Shown: piece by piece, positions 24,307-32,818 of the stretch | Numbering within the stretch: position 1 is the first letter of the stretch | Layout of the letters: each line of letters starts with the position of its first letter | NCBI GenBank assembly: GCA_902363455.1 | Contig: CABJAC010000010.1 | Location: forward strand, 1 to 49,219 | Length of the DNA: 49,219 nucleotides | Reading direction: 5' to 3' | Source of the DNA: Caryophanales bacterium | GTDB taxonomy: Bacteria > Bacillota > Bacilli > Exiguobacteriales > Exiguobacteriaceae | Made by a program: the position numbers and the translations under genes | Notes under the pieces: model-generated | What the model was told of the DNA's origin: nothing | What the model saw: only the letters and a program-made list of their open reading frames with translations | Database searches by the model: none

Positions 24307-24924
24307 ATGAACGTGAAAAATGCATTATTGTCAACGGCATTAGGTGCTGTATTGACTGTCTCATTGGTCAACGGAGCATCAGCAGAAAGTAAAGAGAATT
24401 CACTGACTCAAAATCAAAAAAATAAGTATTACAAACAGTATTCAGTCATAATTGATACAATCAACAAAGATCATCCAGAGGCAGATCTTGAATTGGTAAC
24501 AAAAAAAGATTTTAAAAAATCTGACTGGGTTACCCCTAAAAGCTTCAAGCGAATTGCTGAAGATCGAGTCGGATTGGAGTTCGAACCTTCTTTCAATGTT
24601 TCAGCAAAAGCTGCTGTATCTAAATCAAAAACAAAAACGATTAATGCTCAAGGTACTTCAGTCGGGATCGCAATTACAGGATTATTCGATACAGCGCTTC
24701 GAGAGTCAGCAGGTCGACAATTCTTCTCAGATGTTAACTCGGTAAAATCTAAAGATACGTCGAGTAAAGGAAAATGGACTCAGTCAGGATATTCGACTGT
24801 TATGATCGATGGAGGAAGAACCTACGATATTTCTGTTGGCGGGAAATTTTCTTCCAATGGAGTGATTTCAACTCACAACATTCCAGTAGAATTTTATTGT
24901 AGTGAAACAGGTGTAGTCAGCTAA
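24307..24924 (+). CDS. Secreted protein of unknown function
   Basis: This 205-residue protein has a clear Sec signal peptide, MNVKNALLSTALGAVLTVSL followed by VNGASA and a cut near residue 26. Start 24307 is preferred to 24280 because it follows AAAGAGGGAA and begins the signal peptide directly. The mature part is Lys/Ser/Thr-rich and hydrophilic. The recognisable blocks are KYYKQYSVIIDTINKDHPEA near the start and a strand-rich end (GGRTYDISVGGKFSSNG, IPVEFYCS). I recall similar exported hypotheticals in Bacillus, but no named domain. The gene is AT-rich, isolated and bordered by repeats, so probably acquired. No lipobox or cell-wall anchor is seen. Confidence 0.7.
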   Translation: MNVKNALLSTALGAVLTVSLVNGASAESKENSLTQNQKNKYYKQYSVIIDTINKDHPEADLELVTKKDFKKSDWVTPKSFKRIAEDRVGLEFEPSFNVSAKAAVSKSKTKTINAQGTSVGIAITGLFDTALRESAGRQFFSDVNSVKSKDTSSKGKWTQSGYSTVMIDGGRTYDISVGGKFSSNGVISTHNIPVEFYCSETGVVS

Positions 24925-24943
24925 TAATGTCTCGGTCTCTTTT

Positions 24944-25813
24944 TTACACATCCAAAACTCTTTTTTCGATTAAGACAGCTCTACCACCAACGGTTACACG
25001 TGTAATTCCGGTTTCATCGCATAGCAATCCAATAAAAATTTCTGAAGGTTTCTTCATTGTATAACCTTGTTCAATCACAATGTTTTCTACGGATTTGTTC
25101 TCCAGTTTTTTATAGTTGAATAAGTAACAACTTAAAGCACCATTGGATGTTCCTGTAGCAGACTCTTCTGGGATACCGTATAAAGGCGCGAAATTTCTTG
25201 TATGTGCATTTGCGTTACCCAAGGTATCGAATGAAAATAGATGATACCCTATAGTGTCATATTTTTTACTGACAGCTGCAATCTCGGAAAAGTTTGGTTT
25301 TATTCGCTGAAGTGTTTTAAGGTTTTTAATCGGGATGATGATATCTCTTAGACCTGTAGAAACGATCTGAATGGGCAAATCACTTAATATTTCAGTGGGA
25401 TCAATGTTTAATGACCGTGCTATTTCGTCCTTCTGTAATATATCCAAAAATTGTGGCCGGTTTTGATTCATCATGATGGTCCCGTCCTGCTTTACTTCAA
25501 CCTCTAACACTCCAGCTTGGGTTTCTTGTGAAAAAGTGCCTGTACTTATGATTTTTTCACTGAATAAAATATGAAAAACAGCGAGCGTCGCATGGCCGCA
25601 AAGATCTACCTCATATTCTGGAGTAAAGAAGCGGACTTTGAAATCTGCAATATCCGATTCGCTCACAAAAGCTGTTTCACTGTAACCCAAAAGCAGCGCA
25701 ATTTTTTTCATCTGGTCTTCTTTCAAATGATTTGCATTTAAGACTACTCCTGCTTCATTTCCTCCAATGGTATCTTTTGCGAAAGATCGGACTGTAAACA
25801 CCTCTTGTTTCAT
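24944..25813 (-). CDS. PhzF-family isomerase/epimerase-like protein
   Basis: This 289-residue cytosolic protein has the diaminopimelate-epimerase-like fold of PhzF. Marks are GGNEAGVVLNA near the start, GYSETAFVS with the catalytic glutamate E46, the block FFTPEYEVDLCGHATLAVFH, and EESATGTSNGALSCYL in the second half. Length is the family norm. The start at 25813 (MKQEVFTVRSF) follows AAAAGGAG; the frame is open to 25873 without such a site. PhzF relatives catalyse isomerisations on small acids; the substrate here cannot be inferred. Single gene, convergent with the secreted-protein gene. Confidence 0.87.
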   Translation of the reverse strand: MKQEVFTVRSFAKDTIGGNEAGVVLNANHLKEDQMKKIALLLGYSETAFVSESDIADFKVRFFTPEYEVDLCGHATLAVFHILFSEKIISTGTFSQETQAGVLEVEVKQDGTIMMNQNRPQFLDILQKDEIARSLNIDPTEILSDLPIQIVSTGLRDIIIPIKNLKTLQRIKPNFSEIAAVSKKYDTIGYHLFSFDTLGNANAHTRNFAPLYGIPEESATGTSNGALSCYLFNYKKLENKSVENIVIEQGYTMKKPSEIFIGLLCDETGITRVTVGGRAVLIEKRVLDV

Positions 25814-25875
25814 GAGTCTACTCCTTTTCAAATGTTTGAAATTTAGCGGAAAGCACCTCCGTGTCATTTTCACTT

Positions 25876-25918
25876 AGGAATCCTCCCCCTCTAAGTGTAG
25901 GCGGGGGAGGAAGTTCAA
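25876..25918 (+). repeat. Solitary IS200/IS605-type right-end hairpin
   Basis: AGGAATCCTCCCC, a short loop containing CTAAGTG, GGGGGAGG and then AAGTTCAA repeat the right end seen after tnpB at 22613-22658 with compensating stem changes (C-C-C-C paired with G-G-G-G). No tnpB remnant precedes it. It lies between the PhzF gene start and the metallo-hydrolase stop. Confidence 0.65.
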
Positions 25919-25945
25919 GCGGAATCAACATCGGGATACAGATTT

Positions 25946-26710
25946 TTATAGAGTATTAATGATTTGACCGTCTTCAGGAACGACGAGTTTACTAGAAAAA
26001 TGCTTCGACGCCGCAAATCTGCGTAAGTCTTCTCTTGATAAAGTCCAATGATTGACGGCTTCCATATGGACGGCGATGATGGAGGCATCTGGTGCTGATT
26101 GATGAACAGCATATACGTCTTCTTTCCCCATCACAAGAGAGCCGCCTGCATGGAATTGATTGTCGCCGGCGTTCACGACGATGACGGAAGGGGCGTGTGA
26201 CTTAATATTTTTTGCAACCTCCTCATACCAAACAGTATCGCCTGCAATATATAGTGTTTGTTCTGTATCATGTTTGAGAATGACTCCGCATACTTCACCT
26301 GTCAGTTTCAGAATCTCGCCTCGTCCATGTTCCCCCTTTACTTTAATGAGTTCTACTTCTTTAAATGTAGATTCATCTGTCAATAGTTCGACGTTGGTGA
26401 ATCCATCATTTTCGATTAGAGCTTGATCTTCGGTATTTTGAACGAATACTTTCACGTCCTTCGGCAGATGTTGTTTGGCGACTTCATCGTAATGATCAAG
26501 ATGGAGGTGGGTCAGAATCACCGCATCCACGCCAACGATAATTTCTTCTACCGTCAGAGGTAAGTCTACCAAAGGATTTTTTTGGTCTTGTCGGACTGAG
26601 TTCGGAAATGCAGGGTACGCACCTTGATCTGCCAAAAATGGATCAACTAAGAGAGTAAGTCCCGCGTACTCCAGTCGGATTGTCGCATTTCGGATAAGTT
26701 GAATATTCAT
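25946..26710 (-). CDS. Metallo-beta-lactamase-fold hydrolase (UlaG-like)
   Basis: This 254-residue soluble protein has the metallo-hydrolase motif ILTHLHLDHYDEVAK as metal ligands, a leading strand with TLLVDPFLADQGAYP, and YIAGDTVWYEEV with the bridging aspartate. IIAVHMEAVNHWTLSRED provides the last histidines. This is the UlaG/YtkL-type branch, cytosolic enzymes of unknown or varied substrate. Three consecutive ATGs occur; the third, at 26710, has the best spacing from AAAGGAG. It is divergent from an Lrp/AsnC regulator with an inverted repeat between them, so that protein probably controls it. Confidence 0.85.
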   Translation of the reverse strand: MNIQLIRNATIRLEYAGLTLLVDPFLADQGAYPAFPNSVRQDQKNPLVDLPLTVEEIIVGVDAVILTHLHLDHYDEVAKQHLPKDVKVFVQNTEDQALIENDGFTNVELLTDESTFKEVELIKVKGEHGRGEILKLTGEVCGVILKHDTEQTLYIAGDTVWYEEVAKNIKSHAPSVIVVNAGDNQFHAGGSLVMGKEDVYAVHQSAPDASIIAVHMEAVNHWTLSREDLRRFAASKHFSSKLVVPEDGQIINTL

Positions 26711-26780
26711 CATCATTTCTCCTTTTATCGTATGATAACTATAGTATAAAAAAAGAATGTGCGAATAAGACATAGAAGAA

Positions 26781-26808
26781 ATCAAGTAAATAGATAAAAA
26801 AACTTGAT
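26781..26808. promoter_or_regulatory. Inverted repeat between metallo-hydrolase and Lrp genes
   Basis: ATCAAGT at 26781-26787 and ACTTGAT at 26802-26808 are exact inverted repeats 14 bp apart, in the divergent promoter region. This is a likely site for the Lrp-type regulator; binding is not shown. Confidence 0.45.
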
Positions 26809-26863
26809 ATTTGAAAGTGATGTCATGATAGATCGTTCTTTTTCGAATAAAGGAGGAGCAGCC

Positions 26864-27274
26864 ATGCTTGATCGAACAGATTATAGAATTCTGGAAGAAC
26901 TAAACCGAAATAGTCGGATGACGATGCGGGAACTTGGAGAACGTGTACATTTGACTGGACAGGCGGTAGCAACTCGGGTGAAGAAACTTGAGGAATCTGA
27001 CGTCATCCGGAACTATTCCATTACGGTGGATGAAGAGAAGATAGGAAACACCGTTCATGCGATGGTGAACATCTTTATGATTTCCTCGTTCCATGATCCC
27101 TATTTATTGTTCTTAGAAGAACATCGTAAATATGTCAGGCGAAATTATAAGCTGAGTGGTGAATCATGTTACCTATTGGAGTGCAGATTTCCATCGAATG
27201 GTGAACTGAACGCCTTTTTGAAAGGGTTAAGTAAGTATGTGAACTACAAACTCTCAATCGTCATCGAACCATGA
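26864..27274 (+). CDS. Lrp/AsnC-family transcriptional regulator
   Basis: This 136-residue protein starts at 26864 (MLDRTDYRILEELNRNSRMT) with AAAGGAGG upstream. The N-terminal helix-turn-helix (MTMRELGERVHLTGQAVATR, then VKKLEESDVI) is followed by the RAM effector domain, which is shorter than usual at about 75 residues but ends normally. It is divergent from the metallo-hydrolase gene and most likely regulates it in response to an amino acid or related ligand. A 15-bp perfect hairpin follows at 27321. Confidence 0.88.
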   Translation: MLDRTDYRILEELNRNSRMTMRELGERVHLTGQAVATRVKKLEESDVIRNYSITVDEEKIGNTVHAMVNIFMISSFHDPYLLFLEEHRKYVRRNYKLSGESCYLLECRFPSNGELNAFLKGLSKYVNYKLSIVIEP

Positions 27275-27320
27275 ACTGTCATGTTGTTTTGTCCAGATTC
27301 GACCGGCTAAACATAAACTT

Positions 27321-27366
27321 CAATCAAGAAGAAAGAAGAGACGGACAACGACTTTCTTCTTGATTG
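27321..27366. terminator. 15-bp perfect stem between convergent genes
   Basis: CAATCAAGAAGAAAG pairs perfectly with CTTTCTTCTTGATTG across a 16-base loop. No T-run follows on either strand, so termination is uncertain. It lies between the Lrp gene and the convergent DHDPS-like gene. Confidence 0.5.
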
Positions 27367-27439
27367 GGAAGCTCATATGGAGAATATGATGTTTCCGCAT
27401 TGTTTGAATGACAAAAGTAGCGAAGGCGAATGAAATCGA

Positions 27440-28264
27440 TTAACAATTTCCTAAAGGGCTTCGACAAATTCCCATCGCAATTCCTTTTGCATTGATCTCT
27501 CGTTTAAGATGAACGATAGGAGAACCGGCAAACACTGTGTTGATCAAGGCGGTGACCTCTTTTTGCTCGCTCTCTGCAAGTGGCGTATCTTCGATCAAAG
27601 AAAAAAACCATTTTCTTATTTCCTTCGGATATACATTACCTGATATGGAAGATAATCGATTGAACCCTAAAGCGATTTTATCTTTCAAATCCACTTCTCC
27701 CCCCGCATAATAATAAAAGTCACTGATGTGTTCTTGTAATCGTTCTACTTTATTCTTATTACCGGCTTCTTTTATTCCGATGACTTTGTCTTGAGCACTT
27801 AATTGAATGATACTTTCAATGGATAAATCAAATCCTGTCCGACCGGGGTTATTATAGAGAATGGTATCTTTTTGACTAGCTTGAATGATTTTTTCGGAGT
27901 ACCTTCGAGCTTCTGTTTGTGATGGCAGGAGATACGGACTATATCCTAGCAATATTCCCGCAATTCGAGTCTCTTTTATGGCGTGAGCTAAGTCAACGGC
28001 TTCTTTTTGTCTAATTGCGGATACGCCAAATAAAACCTCTATCTCGTCATTAAGTAAATATGCTTCATTCATCAACGCCTCGAGTAAAACTAATTTTTCT
28101 TTCAGTTCCAGGCTATGTTGCTCTCCAGTCGATCCGCACACAAGAATCGACTTTTCTCCTTGGTCGACCAAATATCGAATATGTTCAATTGTTCCGTCGA
28201 CATTCAAAGTTTCATCTGGAAAAAATGCAGTTGGTACAGCAATGTGAAATGCTTCTTTCAACAT
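27440..28264 (-). CDS. Dihydrodipicolinate synthase/NAL-family aldolase
   Basis: This 274-residue TIM-barrel aldolase of the DapA/NanA superfamily has the substrate loop VCGSTGEQHSL (usual form GTTGE), the catalytic Tyr137 in TILYNNPGRTGFDL and the Schiff-base Lys165 in VIGIKEAGN. It acts on pyruvate or a related 2-keto acid. It is probably not the biosynthetic DapA: GSTGE replaces GTTGE, there is no lysine operon, and the C-terminal part is divergent and short. Ribosome site AAAGGAG. It stands alone on the minus strand. The physiological substrate is unknown. Confidence 0.82.
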   Translation of the reverse strand: MLKEAFHIAVPTAFFPDETLNVDGTIEHIRYLVDQGEKSILVCGSTGEQHSLELKEKLVLLEALMNEAYLLNDEIEVLFGVSAIRQKEAVDLAHAIKETRIAGILLGYSPYLLPSQTEARRYSEKIIQASQKDTILYNNPGRTGFDLSIESIIQLSAQDKVIGIKEAGNKNKVERLQEHISDFYYYAGGEVDLKDKIALGFNRLSSISGNVYPKEIRKWFFSLIEDTPLAESEQKEVTALINTVFAGSPIVHLKREINAKGIAMGICRSPLGNC

Positions 28265-28416
28265 ATTATTGCTCCTTTGTCCTCAGTATTTTGTATGAAC
28301 TCCGTGTTACTCGAGAGTAGTATGACATATTCATACTTAGCATTCCAGATGATCACACGTAGAAATTATAAAGTTCAAAAACAATGTTTGTTTAGTGAAA
28401 ACGATTAGAATCCAGC

Positions 28417-28458
28417 AAAAAAACGATTCTTCTCGATTACGAGAAAAATCGTTTTTTT
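28417..28458. terminator. Bidirectional terminator hairpin
   Basis: AAAAAACGATTCTTCTCG pairs with the following CGAGAAAAATCGTTTTTTT apart from one unpaired position. The A and T tracts would serve either strand. It lies between the DHDPS-like gene's upstream side and the ABM monooxygenase gene's stop, so it mainly serves the minus-strand monooxygenase gene. Confidence 0.7.
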
Positions 28459-28510
28459 GTCTTCCGTCTGAAATCCATCCGAGGTTTCTTGAGTAGGTTC
28501 ATTTTCGAAA

Positions 28511-28798
28511 TCACCTAGAAACATCTTGTAAAAACGTCAACGAACGGTCGGCGACAAGGTTGGCACTATCCGTTCGGTACGTTTGGTAATGCACCGAAGC
28601 AACGTGATCATCAAACGCCTTTTGATCACGCCACTGCTCATAAAAGTAAAAAACATGCGTATCGTCCTCAGCGCGGTGTGCTTGATAGGTCAGGCAACCG
28701 CTTTCGGCACGGGAAGGCAGGATCACACCTTCGATGACATGAGCGAGTTGTTCCGCTTGTCCGGGATGCGCTTCGATACGGGCGATCAGTTGAATCAT
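28511..28798 (-). CDS. Antibiotic-biosynthesis-monooxygenase-domain protein (YgiN-like)
   Basis: This 95-residue single ABM domain has the opening IQLIARIEAHPGQAEQLAHV and the central ESGCLTYQAHRAED. FYFYEQWRDQKAFDDHVASV is the family's conserved block with the catalytic-region His. Members are dimeric ferredoxin-like proteins; YgiN-type members act on quinols or reactive small molecules. Ribosome site AGGAGG. The neighbour upstream on the same strand is the DJ-1-like gene, separated by a terminator hairpin, so co-transcription is probably partial. The substrate is unknown. Confidence 0.87.
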   Translation of the reverse strand: MIQLIARIEAHPGQAEQLAHVIEGVILPSRAESGCLTYQAHRAEDDTHVFYFYEQWRDQKAFDDHVASVHYQTYRTDSANLVADRSLTFLQDVSR

Positions 28799-28816
28799 GA
28801 ATCGAACCTCCTAATA

Positions 28817-28846
28817 AAGGAGATCCTTCGTGAAAAGGATCTCCCT
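28817..28846 (-). terminator. Terminator after the DJ-1-like gene
   Basis: AAGGGAGATCCTT pairs with AAGGATCTCCTTT (minus-strand reading). Only a weak T-run follows, so some read-through into the monooxygenase gene is plausible. Confidence 0.65.
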
Positions 28847-28853
28847 TGATTGT

Positions 28854-29516
28854 TTAGTTAAGTGTCTTGATTACGGCATTTGCGACGGCAACTGTAGATT
28901 GTGGGTTTTGACCCGTCACAAGATTTCCGTCGACTTGGACGTTTTCTGTGAAGTTACCAGCGACGATGATGTTCGCACCAAGTTCACGCAGACGTGTTTC
29001 AAGCAGGAACGGCATGTAGATGTCGAGTCCTGTCGCGCGTTCTTCTTCATCCGTGAATGTTGCGATCGTTTTACCGGCGACGAGTGGTGTTCCGTCTGTC
29101 AGTGTCGCACTGACGAGTCCAGCTGGTCCGTGGCAGACGGCAGCAACGGTTTTACCCGCTTCAAACAACGTCCGCAGTGCGTGGTTCAAGGCATCGCTGT
29201 GTGGCAAGTCGAACATCGTACCGTGACCACCCGGCATGAAGATGGCATCAAACGCACTGAAGTCGCTGATCGATTTCAGATCGAGTGTGTTTTCGAGCAG
29301 CGGCGCCGTGGCTTGAATGTCTGCCGGTACTTCGTCTTCGAGGCTGCGGGCGTCGATTGGCGAAAGTCCACCGTTTGGACTGGCGACCGTAATCGTATAG
29401 CCTTCTTTTTGGAACGCAACATAGGCTTCGCCGAACTCGGATAACCAAATGCCTGTTGCATGTCCTTCTTTCATTTCGCTGGCGTTTGTGACGACCATTA
29501 ATACGTGTTTACTCAT
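28854..29516 (-). CDS. DJ-1/PfpI-family class I glutamine amidotransferase-like protein
   Basis: This 220-residue protein of the Hsp31/YhbO-like group has E27 in TGIWLSEFGEAYVAF, the nucleophile C128 with H129 in VAAVCHGPAGL, and MPGGHGTMFDLP before the nucleophile elbow. ATFTDEEERATGL follows. Members are glyoxalase III enzymes, deglycases or chaperones protecting against carbonyl stress. The three-residue catalytic set is complete. Ribosome site AAGGAGG. Cytosolic, with no signal. Whether this one works on methylglyoxal is not readable from sequence. Confidence 0.88.
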   Translation of the reverse strand: MSKHVLMVVTNASEMKEGHATGIWLSEFGEAYVAFQKEGYTITVASPNGGLSPIDARSLEDEVPADIQATAPLLENTLDLKSISDFSAFDAIFMPGGHGTMFDLPHSDALNHALRTLFEAGKTVAAVCHGPAGLVSATLTDGTPLVAGKTIATFTDEEERATGLDIYMPFLLETRLRELGANIIVAGNFTENVQVDGNLVTGQNPQSTVAVANAVIKTLN

Positions 29517-29675
29517 GTTTATTTCCTCCTTGGATGTGTTCAGTGATTCGCTACGTGATTAGAATAGCGCGTAGTTGATGTAAAAACAAATTAATAAAAA
29601 TAGGTCTATCTATAAATAAATTTATAGTAAAATCTAACCGGTTGAACGATGTAGTAAAGAAATTTTATTTCATAT

Positions 29676-29690
29676 TGGTAACGCTTTCGA
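29676..29690. promoter_or_regulatory. Possible cre (CcpA) site before nagZ
   Basis: TGGTAACGCTTTCGA resembles the cre consensus TGNAARCGNWWNCA with two or more mismatches and keeps the central CG dyad. It sits just upstream of the -35 box, where CcpA usually acts on carbon-use genes. Confidence 0.4.
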
Positions 29691-29698
29691 ATAAAACA

Positions 29699-29727
29699 TT
29701 GTTTCTTTTTAATGTGGTTGCTATACT
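29699..29727 (+). promoter_or_regulatory. Sigma-A-type promoter of nagZ
   Basis: TTGTTT (-35) and TATACT (-10) are 17 bp apart. The transcript start would lie near 29734, giving a leader of about 100 nt before the nagZ ATG. Confidence 0.6.
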
Positions 29728-29831
29728 AACCGTGAACGCAGGGGAAAGTACCAACGGCGGTTGGAAAAACGCCAAACAGTGGATGTAGAAGCAGTTCAAG
29801 CAGGGGTCAAAACAAAAGGGGAGCTGAGCAT

Positions 29832-31772
29832 ATGGGACAGAAACTCAACTGGACAGCAACACTCGGATTGACGACGGCGCTACTCGCCGCGTCGCTGCCA
29901 ATGCAACCGGTCACGGCGGAAACGATACCATCCATTACGGAACGGGTCGACACACGACTGGATCAGATGACACTTGAGCAGAAGATCGGACAAATGATCA
30001 TGCCGGATTTCCGGTTATGGGACGGGGCCAATCATACGAAGCTGGCACCGGAAGTCGGACGGGTCATCGACCGGTTTGACTTAGGTGGCGTCATCTTATT
30101 TGCGGAAAACGTCAGTGAGACGGAGCAGACGACGAAATTGGTCCATGACATGCAGGAGGTCGTCAAGCAGGATACAAGCAACGATATCCCGTTGTTCGTG
30201 ACGATTGACCAGGAAGGCGGCATCGTGACACGACTTGGAACGGGAACGAATTTACCGGGCAACATGGCACTTGGCGCAACCCGGAGTGCATCCTACGCGG
30301 AAGCGGCAGGCGGCATCATCGGGTCCGAGTTGAACGCCCTCGGAATCAACGTCAACTTTGGTCCGGTCCTAGACGTCAACAACAATCCAGGGAATCCGGT
30401 CATCGGCGTCCGGTCATTTTCAAGTGATCCACAGCTGGTCGGGAAACTCGGTTCGGCGATGACACAAGGCATTCAGGAGCAGGGTGTCGCTGCGACGGCA
30501 AAACACTTCCCAGGACACGGGGATACGGCAGTGGATTCGCATTATGGCTTGCCGGTCGTCGATAAATCATTACAAGAGTTGAAGCAACTGGAACTCGTCC
30601 CCTTTAAACGGGCAATAGCCGAAGGAATCGATATGGTCATGACGGGACATATCGGGATGCCGCAGATCGAGGATGAGGTCGTCGAATCGACACAAGGCAC
30701 GTTCCCGTTGCCGGCGACGTTATCGGATGACGTCATCTCCGGCGTCTTGCGGGAAGAGCTCGGGTATCAGGGACTTGTCATCACCGATGCCTTGAACATG
30801 CAGGCGATTGCCGACAACTTCACGGAGTCGGAAGCCGTCATCAAGACGTTTAAAGCCGGCGTCGATATCGCCTTGATGCCGACGATTCTCCGGTCGGCAC
30901 AAGACGTGACGAAACTCGAGACGATTTTTGACGACGTGATGGAAGCTGTCGAAAACGGTGAGCTGTCGGAAGCGGACATCGATCAGTCTGTCTCGCGGAT
31001 TTTGACGTTAAAAGCAACACGCGGCATTTGGAATGAAACGGACACACCGGTCACGTTCGATGAAAAGCTGGCGCAAGCGAAAACAGTCGTCGGCAGTCCG
31101 GAACATAAGGCACTTGAGCGGAAAATGACGGAAGCGGCGGTCACGCTCGTTAAAAATGACAAGAAAACATTGCCGTTCAAACCGAAAAAAGGGGAGACGA
31201 TCCTTGTCTTGTCACCGGCAAAAGATCAGACGGACAGTATGGTCAAGACAATCCGGTCGCTTGAGAAAAACGCCGGCAACCTGAAACACGTGAACATATT
31301 GACGGAAAATTATACGGCATCGACGCCGCACCTGAAGCAAAATCCGAATCTGCAAGAAAAGGTCGCAGCTGCGGACTACATCATCGTCGGCTCAAACGTC
31401 AACAACAGTGACAAGCTGAAAGCGACGTCAGCGGATCACTATGTACCAGCGGAAGTGTTCCGTCAGGCGAAACGGACCAAAACACCGTCCGTCCTGCTCA
31501 GTCTTCGGAATCCGTATGATGTCGCCGTACAACCGGACGCAAAAGCGCAACTGCTTGTCTATGGCTTTAAGGGAGATCCGAACGGTCCGGACTCGGAAGC
31601 CGGGAACACGAAATCAGCCGGACCAAATTTACCGGCAGGAATCCGTGCCATCTTTGGTGAAGTGAAACCACAAGGAAAATTGCCGGTTGATGTTCCAAAG
31701 TTCAAAGACGGCACGTTCCGGAACCCACTTCATCTTGAGTTTGGGGACGGGTTCAAGAACTGGAACCGGTAA
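29832..31772 (+). CDS. nagZ: Exported beta-N-acetylglucosaminidase NagZ (GH3)
   Basis: This 646-residue glycoside hydrolase family 3 enzyme starts after GGGGAG. A signal peptide covers residues 1-29 (LTTALLAASLPMQPVTAE). The catalytic barrel carries the NagZ signature KHFPGHGDT at 224-232 with the H229/D231 acid-base dyad, and the nucleophile D319 in LVITDALNMQAIADNF. A second alpha/beta domain follows from about residue 410, as in the two-domain B. subtilis enzyme. It removes GlcNAc from muropeptide-derived sugars outside the membrane, leaving MurNAc for import by MurP. It heads the recycling block with murQ and murP downstream. No lipobox is seen, so it is released or wall-associated. Confidence 0.9.
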   Translation: MGQKLNWTATLGLTTALLAASLPMQPVTAETIPSITERVDTRLDQMTLEQKIGQMIMPDFRLWDGANHTKLAPEVGRVIDRFDLGGVILFAENVSETEQTTKLVHDMQEVVKQDTSNDIPLFVTIDQEGGIVTRLGTGTNLPGNMALGATRSASYAEAAGGIIGSELNALGINVNFGPVLDVNNNPGNPVIGVRSFSSDPQLVGKLGSAMTQGIQEQGVAATAKHFPGHGDTAVDSHYGLPVVDKSLQELKQLELVPFKRAIAEGIDMVMTGHIGMPQIEDEVVESTQGTFPLPATLSDDVISGVLREELGYQGLVITDALNMQAIADNFTESEAVIKTFKAGVDIALMPTILRSAQDVTKLETIFDDVMEAVENGELSEADIDQSVSRILTLKATRGIWNETDTPVTFDEKLAQAKTVVGSPEHKALERKMTEAAVTLVKNDKKTLPFKPKKGETILVLSPAKDQTDSMVKTIRSLEKNAGNLKHVNILTENYTASTPHLKQNPNLQEKVAAADYIIVGSNVNNSDKLKATSADHYVPAEVFRQAKRTKTPSVLLSLRNPYDVAVQPDAKAQLLVYGFKGDPNGPDSEAGNTKSAGPNLPAGIRAIFGEVKPQGKLPVDVPKFKDGTFRNPLHLEFGDGFKNWNR

Positions 31773-31782
31773 GGAAGATGAA

Positions 31783-31832
31783 AATAGGTAAGCTCAATCT
31801 TTCTGATTGGGCTTTCCCTATTGACTCTTTTT
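31783..31832 (+). terminator. Terminator between nagZ and murQ
   Basis: AATAGG...AGCTCAATC pairs with GATTGGGCT...CCTATT with internal bulges, followed by CTTTTTG. Imperfect, so read-through into murQ is possible. Confidence 0.55.
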
Positions 31833-31920
31833 GTAATTAAATTTCATTTATTATTAAATTAAATTGTTATTATATTTTGTATATAGGAAGTAGAAGGAGT
31901 TGTCAGAGAGGATGAAGGTC

Positions 31921-32805
31921 ATGTTAGAAAAATTAGCGACAGAACGTCGGAATGAAAAGACGATGCGTCTCGACGACATGTCGGTCGAAGACATGTTGAC
32001 GGTCATGAATGCGGAGGATCAAACGGTCGCCGCTGTCATTCAACAGGAAATACCGGTCATCAAACAAGTCGTCGATCGGGTCATTCAATCGTTTCAAGCG
32101 GGCGGACGATTAATTTACATCGGAGCCGGAACGAGCGGTCGACTCGGTGTGCTGGATGCGGCCGAATGTGTGCCGACGTTCGGGGTCTCACCGGACATGG
32201 TCGTCGGTCTGATTGCCGGGGGCGAACGGGCACTCATCAAAGCCGTCGAAGGGGCGGAAGACAGCAAAACGCTTGCTGTCGAAGATTTACAGGCACTTCA
32301 GCTGACAGCGAATGATACCGTCATCGGCATCGCTGCGAGCGGCCGGACCCCTTACGTGATCGGCGGTCTGGACTATGCACGTGAAGTCGGTGCGACGACT
32401 GCTGCATTGTCCTGCAACAAACAGGCGGCAATCAGTGAACACGCGGACTTTCGAATCGAAGTCGAAACCGGACCGGAAGTCTTGACCGGCTCGACACGCC
32501 TGAAGGCCGGGACGGCACAAAAGCTTGTGTTGAACATGATTTCGACGGCGGCGATGATTGGTGTCGGGAAGGTCTACCAAAACTTGATGGTCGATGTCCA
32601 ATCGACGAATGAAAAACTCGAAATCCGGGCCAAACGGATGATCGTGGAAGCGACAGGGGTTGAGCTTGAGACAGCCGCGCGTTATTTCACATCGGCGAAT
32701 GGTCACGTCAAGACGGCGATCGTCATGATTTTAGCGGACGTTTCGTATACTGAGGCGGTCGAACGATTACAACGTGCGCACGGATTCGTCCGCGACGCGC
32801 TTTAA
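31921..32805 (+). CDS. murQ: N-acetylmuramic acid 6-phosphate etherase MurQ
   Basis: This 294-residue enzyme cleaves the lactyl ether of MurNAc-6-phosphate, giving GlcNAc-6-phosphate and D-lactate. It matches MurQ from the start, [20 protein letters not shown]. The SIS-domain sugar-phosphate loop is [20 protein letters not shown], with PTFG following; [15 protein letters not shown], the [13 protein letters not shown] block and the C-terminal helical domain complete the family pattern. Start 31921 follows GAGAGG and matches the usual MurQ N-terminus; a TTG at 31900 and an ATG at 31912 are in frame. It precedes murP by 13 bp, so the two form an operon. Cytosolic. Confidence 0.93.
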   Translation: MLEKLATERRNEKTMRLDDMSVEDMLTVMNAEDQTVAAVIQQEIPVIKQVVDRVIQSFQAGGRLIYIGAGTSGRLGVLDAAECVPTFGVSPDMVVGLIAGGERALIKAVEGAEDSKTLAVEDLQALQLTANDTVIGIAASGRTPYVIGGLDYAREVGATTAALSCNKQAAISEHADFRIEVETGPEVLTGSTRLKAGTAQKLVLNMISTAAMIGVGKVYQNLMVDVQSTNEKLEIRAKRMIVEATGVELETAARYFTSANGHVKTAIVMILADVSYTEAVERLQRAHGFVRDAL

Positions 32806-32818
32806 GGGGGGGATGAAC

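Larger units (their letters stand above)
29517..29831. other. Divergent promoter region, DJ-1-like gene / nagZ
   Basis: This 315-bp region holds the promoters of both flanking genes. On the nagZ side there is a recognisable promoter (29699-29727) and a catabolite-control-like palindrome just upstream. The left third is AT-rich with short A and T tracts. Nothing else stands out. Confidence 0.5.
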
